A stretch of DNA of 5,294 nucleotides from Aquiluna sp. (GTDB lineage Bacteria; Actinomycetota; Actinomycetes; Actinomycetales; Microbacteriaceae): contig JALQVB010000064.1 of NCBI GenBank assembly GCA_023260495.1, positions 1 to 5,294 on the forward strand, written 5' to 3'. Shown piece by piece: positions 1 through 5,294 of the stretch (within the stretch, counting starts at the first letter, position 1; the number at the start of each line of letters is the position of its first letter). Made by a program: the position numbers and the translations under genes. The notes beneath the pieces are model-generated. The model ran no database searches and was not told where the DNA came from. It saw only the letters and a list, made by a program, of their open reading frames with translations.

Positions 1-1161
1 AAGCGCGCGCCTAAGAAGGCCGTTGCTGAGCAAAACGAGGACGAGCTAGATGAGGATGGCGATGACGAGGAGCTTGAGTCAGTGGACGAGATTGTCTCCG
101 AGGCTCAGGATGCTGTGGACCTTGGCTCCGATGACGAGAGCGATTCAAAGGACGAGCCAAAGACTGAATCAATCGAAATTCCTTCAGACCTGCTTGTTCT
201 CAGTGACGATGACGATGACATTCCCGTCCAGAACCTCACCATCAGTGGCGCCACAGCAGACCCGGTAAAGGATTACCTCAAGCAGATCGGTAAGGTTGCG
301 CTGCTGAACGCAGAGCTCGAGGTTGAGCTAGCGAAGCGAATCGAAGCGGGTCTTTTTGCCGAAGAGAAGATTGCTACCGCAACCAAGTTGACCCCAGCCG
401 AGCGTCGTGATTTGAACTGGGTCGTCAAGGACGGACAGCGTGCGAAGAGCCACCTTCTGGAAGCCAACCTTCGACTTGTGGTTTCGCTAGCTAAGCGCTA
501 CACCGGCCGCGGCATGCAGTTCCTGGATTTGATCCAGGAGGGTAACCTCGGTCTGATCCGCGCCGTAGAGAAGTTTGATTACACCAAGGGATACAAGTTC
601 TCGACCTATGCAACCTGGTGGATTCGACAGGCGATTACCCGTGCGATGGCCGACCAGGCCCGCACCATCCGCATCCCAGTTCACATGGTTGAGGTCATCA
701 ACAAGCTAGCTAGGGTGCAGCGTCAGCTACTTCAGGACCTTGGCCGCGAGCCGACTCCGGAGGAGCTAGCAGCGGAGCTGGACATGACGCCTGAAAAGGT
801 CGTTGAGGTGCAGAAGTACGGCCGCGAGCCCATTTCCCTCTCCACTCCGCTGGGCGAAGACGGCGACAGCGAGTTCGGCGACTTGATTGAAGACACCGAG
901 GCTGTTGTTCCAGCAGACGCCGTTGGCTTCACCATGTTGCAGCAGGAGCTCGAGCGAGTGCTGGACAGCCTGCACCCGCGTGAGGCCGGAGTCATTCGGT
1001 CCAGATTTGGCCTTGGTGATGGCGTCCAGATGACCCTGGATCAAATCGGTGAGAAATTCGGTGTTACTCGCGAGCGAATTCGCCAAATCGAATCAAAGAC
1101 CATGAGCAAGCTGCGGCACCCGTCTCGCTCGCAGTTGCTGCGCGATTACTTGGATAGCTAA
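1..1161 (+). CDS. rpoD: Principal RNA polymerase sigma factor SigA/RpoD, 5'-truncated by the window edge
   Basis: This is the housekeeping sigma-70 factor, which binds core RNA polymerase and directs it to -10/-35 promoters of most genes. The reading frame is open from base 1, so the gene starts upstream; 386 residues are visible. The first ~85 form a lysine/alanine then Asp/Glu-rich, probably disordered extension typical of actinobacterial SigA. Region 1.2 begins at about residue 87 (DPVKDYLKQIGKVALLNAE). Region 2 spans about 156-233, with core-binding and -10 recognition motifs (NLRLVVSLAKRYTGRGM, FSTYATWWIRQAITRA). Region 3 follows, and region 4 starts near 324, with the -35-binding helix-turn-helix VTRERIRQIE at 355-364. 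The end, KLRHPSRSQLLRDYLDS, is typical of the family. Its TAA stop shares an A with the ATG of the MurT-like gene (TAATG), implying coupled translation. The GTG at 82 is internal to the acidic extension and not a credible start. The promoter is outside the window. Confidence 0.97.
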   Translation, partial: KRAPKKAVAEQNEDELDEDGDDEELESVDEIVSEAQDAVDLGSDDESDSKDEPKTESIEIPSDLLVLSDDDDDIPVQNLTISGATADPVKDYLKQIGKVALLNAELEVELAKRIEAGLFAEEKIATATKLTPAERRDLNWVVKDGQRAKSHLLEANLRLVVSLAKRYTGRGMQFLDLIQEGNLGLIRAVEKFDYTKGYKFSTYATWWIRQAITRAMADQARTIRIPVHMVEVINKLARVQRQLLQDLGREPTPEELAAELDMTPEKVVEVQKYGREPISLSTPLGEDGDSEFGDLIEDTEAVVPADAVGFTMLQQELERVLDSLHPREAGVIRSRFGLGDGVQMTLDQIGEKFGVTRERIRQIESKTMSKLRHPSRSQLLRDYLDS

Positions 1162-2360
1162 TGCTTGATGTCCTAGCAGTGGCGCTGGGCAGATTACTTA
1201 GATTTCTGCTGCGCATTGTTAGGCCCGGTGGGGGATCGGCCCTTCCGGGAGTGTTGGTAAGCAAGCTCGCGCCAGGGCTTTTAGCCAGATCCATAGGTAA
1301 CCTTCCTCAAGGACTTGTCGTGGTATCTGGAAGTGCTGGTAAATCGTCGACGACTCAGGCCTTGGTGCGCATCTTGCAGCTGCACGGGCTGCGGGTCTTT
1401 TCGAATCCCTCCACAGCAAACATCAAGCAGGGCTATTTTTCTTCAATTCTCACCCAGGGCGATTGGCGCGGGAGGCTGCGTTATGACATCGCCGTCTTGG
1501 AGGTCGACGAAGGGCACGGCGCCATGCTGGTTGAGGACTTGAAGCCTAGGTTGGCAGTACTCACCAACGTCTTGAGCGACCAGCTTGATCGGTTTGTGGA
1601 TCCTGAGCTTGTCATCGAGAAACTTGCCAAGATAGCCGCTCCCGCTGGGCAGGTCATTTTCAACGCCGACGACCCCAACCTGCGCAGCTTGGGGATTCAG
1701 GAAGGACTATCTGCATCGCTCGAATCAACCACCGGAAGTGAACCGAGGCCAAAATACGCGCTGCGCTTTGATAGCCCAGCGGTGGAGCCAAGTTGCGCGC
1801 AGATAGTTGGTGGTGAAGGTTACAGCGTTCAGCTTAGGGAGCACACAATCTCGAGCAGTGCGACTTCTGCACCGCACGCAATCAACGATGCCCTGGCACT
1901 GCTAGCTGCAGACCAGCTAGTCGAACTTGATTTCAAGGCTGTCCAGAGTGTGCTACAAGACTCGAAGCGAGTCTTTGCCCGAAACGAGATCACCGAAATT
2001 CAGAACCGTAGGGTCAACCTCCGATTGGTCCAAAACCCAACCAGCTTTCAACTAAATCTGGATGAGATTTCTGGCGATGAACAGCCGCTTATGTTGATGG
2101 CGGGTTCCGACATCCACGATCCGAGTTGGTTGTGGACAGTAGATTTTTCAAAGCTGAAGCGGGTCGACATCGTGGGTGGGTCTAATGCTTTCGATCTTGC
2201 GCTTCGACTTAGTTACGACGGAGTGGAAATTGGCCTGGTGGAACCATCGCCAACGGATGCTGCGGACAAGTTCCTTGAGCTTGCCGGCGACAGCCCAACC
2301 ATTCTGTTTTCTGCGGATGCCATGCGCCGGGTTAGAAGACATCTGGGGTTAGCAAAATGA
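1161..2360 (+). CDS. murT: MurT-like Mur ligase (DUF1727 C-terminal domain), divergent and lacking the Cys4 zinc ribbon
   Basis: Known MurT is the ATP-dependent subunit of the MurT/GatD complex that amidates the alpha-carboxyl of D-Glu in lipid II, in the cytoplasm. This 399-residue protein keeps the MurT order: amphipathic N-terminal helix (7-20), a LPGVLVSKLAPGLL segment (28-41), P-loop GSAGKSST (57-64, usually GTNGKTTT), SNPSTANIKQG (81-91), EVDEGH (114-119), TNVLSDQLDRF (135-145, usually TNLFRDQLDRY), FNADDP (167-172), and a DUF1727-like part with VFARNE (271-276), LVQNPTSF (289-296, usually LVKNPAGF) and DIHDPSWLWTVDF (317-329). The family's two CxxC zinc-ribbon pairs, expected after NADDP, are absent; the only Cys is C212. 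Length is slightly below the usual ~410-440 residues, which fits loss of the ribbon. The start is set by the overlap with the sigA stop and by the family-like N-terminus; no Shine-Dalgarno is seen, so translation is probably coupled. The fold is clear; substrate and acceptor amine are uncertain. Confidence 0.85.
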   Translation: MLDVLAVALGRLLRFLLRIVRPGGGSALPGVLVSKLAPGLLARSIGNLPQGLVVVSGSAGKSSTTQALVRILQLHGLRVFSNPSTANIKQGYFSSILTQGDWRGRLRYDIAVLEVDEGHGAMLVEDLKPRLAVLTNVLSDQLDRFVDPELVIEKLAKIAAPAGQVIFNADDPNLRSLGIQEGLSASLESTTGSEPRPKYALRFDSPAVEPSCAQIVGGEGYSVQLREHTISSSATSAPHAINDALALLAADQLVELDFKAVQSVLQDSKRVFARNEITEIQNRRVNLRLVQNPTSFQLNLDEISGDEQPLMLMAGSDIHDPSWLWTVDFSKLKRVDIVGGSNAFDLALRLSYDGVEIGLVEPSPTDAADKFLELAGDSPTILFSADAMRRVRRHLGLAK

Positions 2361-2902
2361 TCACTTTTTTCACTTTCCACCCTGAGCACTTCAACAACAA
2401 CGGCGATCAGGGCAATCTACTAGTGCTCGAGGTTGAGGCGAAAGCGGCTGGAGCTCAACTGGTTCCTACAACTGAACTAGAAGGCGCGGACTTTGTGCTG
2501 TTTGGCGACGCCAGCCGCGCGGCCATGCGCCACTACGGCGAGGTATTGGACTCTCTTGCTCCGGTATTGGTGTCCCGCTATCAGCGAGGCGCCGCAACAT
2601 TGGTCGTGGGTTCCTGCTACGAGCGCTTCGCTGCTGACTTGGGAATTGAGTCGCAGAGCATGCCCAGACGAAGCGAGTTTGTCTCTCAAGATGGCTTCTT
2701 TGGCTATCGCAACACTGAGCTTGATTTGCCCATAGTTACCCGCAGTGGCAATTTCGTGGCTACTAGCCTGTTTGGCCCATTTCTGGCTAAGAATCCAGAA
2801 TTCTTGGTTCAATTGCTAGAGGGGCTTGGGGTTGAAGCCAAGCTTTCTCCGGCACGACTGGAAATGATCGCGGAGATTCAGCGACGATCTATCGGCGGGT
2901 GA
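2357..2902 (+). CDS. gatD: GatD-like class I glutamine amidotransferase homologue, shortened and probably without glutaminase activity
   Basis: Known GatD supplies ammonia from glutamine to MurT, using a Cys-His pair. This 181-residue protein (family usually about 240) has the GatD N-terminus: a strand, then FHPEHFNNNGDQGNLLVLE (7-25), matching the usual YPxxMNxYGDxGN. The usual GGGQD segment reads FGDASR (49-54). The nucleophile elbow reads VVGSCYERFAADLG (83-96). C87 is the only Cys and may be the nucleophile, but the following Gly-Gly of the usual CGGYQ is gone, so its alignment is ambiguous. The GFENHxG motif reads GYRNTE (116-121). The catalytic-His segment, usually YLHGPLLxxNP, reads SLFGPFLAKNP (137-147), putting Phe139 at the His position; there is no His after residue 59. 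The gene overlaps the MurT-like gene by 4 bp (ATGA), with a weak GGGG 8 nt before the ATG. Family membership is supported by context and end motifs; catalysis is doubtful. A non-catalytic partner of the ligase is my inference. Confidence 0.8.
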   Translation: MITFFTFHPEHFNNNGDQGNLLVLEVEAKAAGAQLVPTTELEGADFVLFGDASRAAMRHYGEVLDSLAPVLVSRYQRGAATLVVGSCYERFAADLGIESQSMPRRSEFVSQDGFFGYRNTELDLPIVTRSGNFVATSLFGPFLAKNPEFLVQLLEGLGVEAKLSPARLEMIAEIQRRSIGG

Positions 2903-3083
2903 GCTCTTCGGATTGATCGTGCCAAGCGGTCATGATTGGAGCAAGCTTCTCCTTGTTGGCATTGCCGTGGTGTGCGCAGAAAAGTAGCTCTCCAAGCTCT
3001 AACTCAACACGAATGTAGGCCTGTGCGCCGCACACATCACAGCGGTCGCTAACTTGAAGAGTGGTCTGAGTTGTCTGCTCCAT
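2889..3083 (-). CDS. Small DUF7455-like zinc-ribbon protein
   Basis: A 64-residue protein of unknown function that resembles the actinobacterial DUF7455 family, commonly found beside parE and the principal sigma gene. The core is SDRCDVCGAQAYIRVEL, then ELLFCAHHG. C15, C18, C36 and H38/H39 form a plausible zinc site. The remainder is a short charged C-terminal tail. I chose the ATG at 3083 because the family begins just before the (S/A)DRCDxCGAQAY motif. The same frame stays open to 3278, but that extension looks random, crosses the promoter of parE and antisenses its first codons. A TATCAT -10 box ends 7 nt before the ATG, so the mRNA may be leaderless. The 3' end overlaps gatD tail to tail by 14 bp. 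Function unknown; nucleic acid or RNA polymerase binding would suit a small zinc ribbon, but nothing in the sequence shows it. Confidence 0.85.
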   Translation of the reverse strand: MEQTTQTTLQVSDRCDVCGAQAYIRVELELGELLFCAHHGNANKEKLAPIMTAWHDQSEELTRR

Positions 3084-3096
3084 GCCCAAGATGATA
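3084..3096 (-). promoter_or_regulatory. Putative -10 box and leaderless start for the DUF7455-like gene
   Basis: Read on the minus strand, TATCAT (3096 down to 3091) matches the sigma-70 -10 consensus at five of six positions and the actinobacterial TAnnnT form. It is followed by CTTGGGC and then the ATG. Transcription starting about 7-8 nt after the box would begin at the ATG itself, giving a leaderless mRNA. No Shine-Dalgarno lies close to the ATG. A TTGTCA (3113 to 3108) resembles a -35 box, but its 11-nt spacer is too short for standard use. Confidence 0.5.
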
Positions 3097-3135
3097 ATCG
3101 CTGGAGGTGACAAAAACATGTTTGTTGCACCCTGT

Positions 3136-3150
3136 TTCGCTAACTGCGAA
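3136..3150. repeat. Short inverted repeat between the divergent promoters
   Basis: TTCGC-TAACT-GCGAA has perfect 5-bp arms around a 5-bp centre. It lies nearly midway between the two candidate -10 boxes and 5 bp before the possible -35 of parE, so an operator serving both genes is conceivable. Arms this short occur by chance, and I know of no regulator with this site. Confidence 0.25.
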
Positions 3151-3155
3151 GTGGC

Positions 3156-3193
3156 TTCACAGTCGTCGGCCTGAAACCCCTTATGGTTAGCGA
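3156..3193 (+). promoter_or_regulatory. Putative parE promoter giving a leaderless mRNA
   Basis: A TATGGT (3182-3187) fits the actinobacterial TAnnnT -10 box and ends 6 nt before the GTG start of parE. A start point 7 nt after the box coincides with the G of GTG. No Shine-Dalgarno-like purine run is seen before the GTG. TTCACA (3156-3161) is one mismatch from the -35 consensus, but the 20-nt spacer is long, so the -35 assignment is weak. Confidence 0.5.
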
Positions 3194-5248
3194 GTGGAAT
3201 CCTATTCAGCCAGACATTTATCGGTCCTCGAGGGCCTGGAGGCGGTTCGCAAGCGACCGGGAATGTACATCGGCTCAACCGATGCGCGGGGTCTGATGCA
3301 CTGCATCTGGGAGATCATCGACAACTCGGTTGATGAGGCAATTGCTGGTTATGGCGATCACATCTCTGTCACAGCAAATGCCGATGGCTCCATCTCAATT
3401 TCTGATCGTGGTCGAGGCATTCCAGTAGACATCGAACCCCGGACCGGCCTCACCGGAGTCGAGGTGGTATTTACCAAACTGCACGCAGGTGGAAAGTTTG
3501 GCGGCGGCTCCTACGCTGCTTCGGGTGGTCTGCATGGTGTCGGCGCCTCGGTAGTGAACGCACTCAGCCAACGGCTCGACGTTGAGGTTGACCGTGCAGG
3601 GAAGACCTACGCAATGTCGTTTAGGCGAGGTGAGCCAGGGGTATTCGCCGGCCCGAGTCCGGATAGTGAGTTCAAGCCTTTTGTCGAGGGCAGCCAACTA
3701 GCCGAGATCGGCAAGGTAGCGAAGGGGCAGACTGGCACCAGAGTGCGGTTCTGGCCTGATCGCCAGATCTTTGATCCCAGCGCCAAATTCTCGCTTGATG
3801 AGCTTGAGAACAGACTTCGTCAAACCGCCTTTCTCGTCCCAGGCCTCGGGGTTAGTGCAACCGATGAAGAGGGCAATTCCAAAGAGTTTAGGTTTGATGG
3901 CGGTTTAGCTGAATATGTCGACTTTCTTGCCCACGACACCGCGGTGGTTCCAACGAAGCTAATTCAGGAGACTGCAGAGTTTAGTGAAGTCGTCCCGGTG
4001 CTCAATGAGTCCTCCGGCGCGATGGAGTCAAAAGAAGTGGAGCGTAGCTGCAAGGTTGATATTGCGCTTCGTTGGGGCAATGGCTTTGACACGGAAGTTC
4101 GCTCATTCGTGAACATAATTGCAACCCCCAAGGGTGGTTCTCACCTCGCTGGTTTCGAGCAGGGTCTGCTGAAGGCATTCCGCGCTGCGATAGAGGCCAA
4201 CAGCCGCAAACTCAAGGCAAATGGCCTAAAGATTGAACGTGATGACGTGTTCACGGGCCTAACGGCTGTAATCACGGTGAGCTTCCCCGAGCCGCAGTTT
4301 GAGGGTCAAACCAAGGAGACCTTAGGTACCCCAGCCATCAAGGGGATTGTGGCCAGCGCCGTCAGCAAGTATTTCGATGATTACCTCTCGGGGAAGATCC
4401 GCGGCACCAAGGCCGAAGTGGACGCCATTCTGGAGCGGGTGGTCAATGAAGCAAAGGCCCGCATCAGCGCCCGAACGCTGAAGGACACGCAGCGACGGAA
4501 AAACGCACTTGAGTCTTCATCGCTTCCTTCAAAGCTGGTGGACTGCAGAGCGAGCGCTACCGATGGCTCTGAGCTGTTCATCGTTGAGGGCGACAGCGCA
4601 CTCGGCACTGCCAAGCTTGCCAGAGACAGCAAATTCCAGGCTCTGCTTCCTATTCGTGGAAAAATCTTGAACGTGCAGAAGGCCTCCATGTCTGACATGC
4701 TCTCGAACGCCGAGTGTGCCGCCATAATTCAGGTGCTGGGCGCAGGCTCTGGGCGAACCTTTGAATTAGAGAACGTGCGCTACGAGAAGATAATCCTGAT
4801 GAGCGATGCCGACGTTGACGGGGCACATATTCGCACACTACTGCTGACTCTCTTCTTCCGCTACATGCGTCCGCTTGTGGAGGCCGGTCGTGTGTTTGCC
4901 GCCGTTCCGCCACTGCACCGAGTGGTTGTTGGATCGGGAAAGAGCAAGGAAGTTCTTTACACCTATTCGCAGGCCGAGTTGAACGAGCTGCTCGCCTCAC
5001 TGGAGCGGTCGAAGAAGAGCTACCAGCAGCCAATCCAGCGTTACAAGGGTCTGGGTGAAATGGACGCCGACCAGCTGGCTGAAACCACCATGAATCCCGA
5101 ACACCGCACACTTCGCCGAATCACTGTTGCCGATGCTGAGCAGGGTGAACGCATCTTTGAACTCCTGAGGGGCAACGAGGTTGCACCTCGAAGAGACTTC
5201 ATTGTGGATTCAGCTGATGGCTTTGACAGAGAGCGAATTGACGCTTAG
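3194..5248 (+). CDS. parE: DNA topoisomerase IV subunit B (ParE), ATPase subunit
   Basis: ParE is the ATPase half of topoisomerase IV, which with ParC separates linked daughter chromosomes and relaxes supercoils. The 684-residue protein is complete and of normal length. The GHKL ATPase domain has WEIIDNSVDEA (39-49, with E40 as general base and N44 for magnesium), DRGRG (71-75), the glycine-rich lid GGLHGVGASVVNALS (111-125), and the transducer lysine in QTK (372-374). The TOPRIM domain follows with EGDSA (465-469), RGKILNVQKA (488-497), the metal-binding DADVDGAHIR (538-547) and QRYKGLGEM (615-623). The EGDSALGTAK form and the DUF7455 neighbour favour ParE over GyrB. The GTG is preceded two codons upstream by an in-frame TAG, and no other start lies before the conserved YSARHLSVLEGLEAVRKRPGMYIGS block; the N-terminus is thus unusually short, with only three residues before YSARHL. 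It is transcribed divergently from the zinc-ribbon gene, probably as a separate unit from the sigA operon. Confidence 0.96.
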   Translation: MESYSARHLSVLEGLEAVRKRPGMYIGSTDARGLMHCIWEIIDNSVDEAIAGYGDHISVTANADGSISISDRGRGIPVDIEPRTGLTGVEVVFTKLHAGGKFGGGSYAASGGLHGVGASVVNALSQRLDVEVDRAGKTYAMSFRRGEPGVFAGPSPDSEFKPFVEGSQLAEIGKVAKGQTGTRVRFWPDRQIFDPSAKFSLDELENRLRQTAFLVPGLGVSATDEEGNSKEFRFDGGLAEYVDFLAHDTAVVPTKLIQETAEFSEVVPVLNESSGAMESKEVERSCKVDIALRWGNGFDTEVRSFVNIIATPKGGSHLAGFEQGLLKAFRAAIEANSRKLKANGLKIERDDVFTGLTAVITVSFPEPQFEGQTKETLGTPAIKGIVASAVSKYFDDYLSGKIRGTKAEVDAILERVVNEAKARISARTLKDTQRRKNALESSSLPSKLVDCRASATDGSELFIVEGDSALGTAKLARDSKFQALLPIRGKILNVQKASMSDMLSNAECAAIIQVLGAGSGRTFELENVRYEKIILMSDADVDGAHIRTLLLTLFFRYMRPLVEAGRVFAAVPPLHRVVVGSGKSKEVLYTYSQAELNELLASLERSKKSYQQPIQRYKGLGEMDADQLAETTMNPEHRTLRRITVADAEQGERIFELLRGNEVAPRRDFIVDSADGFDRERIDA

Positions 5249-5294
5249 CTAACTGCAGCTATGTAAGCGGAAATCGGCTTTCCGCTGCCGTCCC
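5245..5294 (-). CDS. Possible C-terminal end of a convergent gene
   Basis: On the minus strand one frame enters from the window edge and ends in TAA at 5247-5245, encoding DGSGKPISAYIAAVS. The composition looks protein-like, and a 4-bp tail-to-tail overlap with parE would parallel the gatD/DUF7455 junction. Fifteen codons are too few to identify a family, and the other two minus frames are also open for 12-14 codons, so this is a tentative call. Confidence 0.25.
   Translation of the reverse strand, partial: DGSGKPISAYIAAVS
5266..5286. terminator. Stem-loop after parE, possible bidirectional terminator
   Basis: AGCGGAAA and TTTCCGCT form a perfect 8-bp stem around a 5-nt TCGGC loop, starting 17 nt after the parE stop. 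There is no T-run on the + side (GCCGTCCC follows), so it is not a textbook intrinsic terminator, though U-tract-poor hairpins are often proposed as terminators in actinobacteria. It would also lie inside the tentative convergent reading frame. Confidence 0.4.

Noticed and set aside
205..219. GATGAC-type tandem repeat in sigA
   Set aside because: It simply encodes a run of Asp in the acidic extension; low-complexity coding, not a functional DNA repeat.
766..1086. 106-residue minus-strand reading frame inside sigA
   Set aside because: It is antisense to conserved regions 3-4 of the sigma factor and shows no domain; explained by codon bias.
82..1161. Treating the GTG at 82 as the start of sigA
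   Set aside because: The frame is open back to base 1 with KRAPKKA-type sequence typical of the actinobacterial SigA extension, so the gene is cut by the window edge and the GTG is an internal Val codon.
2477..2812. 111-residue minus-strand reading frame inside the GatD-like gene
   Set aside because: The + strand frame carries the family-like ends and the ATGA overlap; the antisense frame has no recognisable motif.
2884..2920. ACGATC / GATCGT inverted repeat at the gatD and zinc-ribbon gene ends, as a terminator
   Set aside because: Six-bp arms separated by 25 nt and no T-run; too weak to call.
3084..3278. N-terminal extension of the zinc-ribbon protein to the upstream start at 3278
   Set aside because: The extra 65 residues have no family match I recognise, run antisense through the parE promoter and first codons, and the conserved core begins right after the ATG at 3083.
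4650..5111. 153-residue minus-strand reading frame inside parE
   Set aside because: Arg/Ser/Pro-rich composition with no recognisable motif, lying antisense to the conserved TOPRIM region; a shadow of the real gene.

Overview
The window looks like the chromosome of an actinobacterium, most likely a mid-GC member of the Microbacteriaceae (freshwater Luna-type lineages such as Rhodoluna or Aquiluna would fit). This rests on three things: a SigA-type sigma factor with a lysine/alanine- and acid-rich N-terminal extension, an actinobacterial-type ParE, and a small DUF7455-like zinc-ribbon protein divergent from parE. The genus is an inference. I see no mobile element, CRISPR array, rRNA or tRNA.

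Layout: (1) 1-1161 +, the 3' part of the principal sigma factor gene (rpoD/sigA); its start lies upstream of the window. (2) 1161-2360 +, a MurT-like Mur ligase (DUF1727 C-terminus). (3) 2357-2902 +, a small GatD-like class I glutamine amidotransferase homologue. These three genes overlap (TAATG, then ATGA) and look like one translationally coupled operon. (4) 2889-3083 -, a 64-residue DUF7455-like zinc ribbon, meeting gatD tail to tail with a 14-bp overlap. (5) 3084-3193, a 110-bp divergent intergenic region in which both start codons sit 6-7 nt after a TAnnnT -10 box, suggesting two leaderless transcripts. (6) 3194-5248 +, full-length parE, topoisomerase IV subunit B. (7) 5249-5294, a short tail with an 8-bp stem-loop and perhaps the end of a convergent gene.

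sigA and parE are ordinary housekeeping genes with all motifs intact. The interesting part is the MurT/GatD-like pair. In the known enzyme, GatD releases ammonia from glutamine and MurT uses ATP to amidate the alpha-carboxyl of D-Glu in lipid II. Here the MurT-like protein has lost the Cys4 zinc ribbon and changed several family motifs. The GatD-like protein is short, has Phe where the catalytic His should be, and has no His at all after residue 59, yet both genes are intact and tightly coupled. The pair may be repurposed. One specific idea (inference): Microbacteriaceae commonly have B-type peptidoglycan, cross-linked through that same D-Glu alpha-carboxyl, so this MurT-like ligase could join an amino acid rather than ammonia to it.
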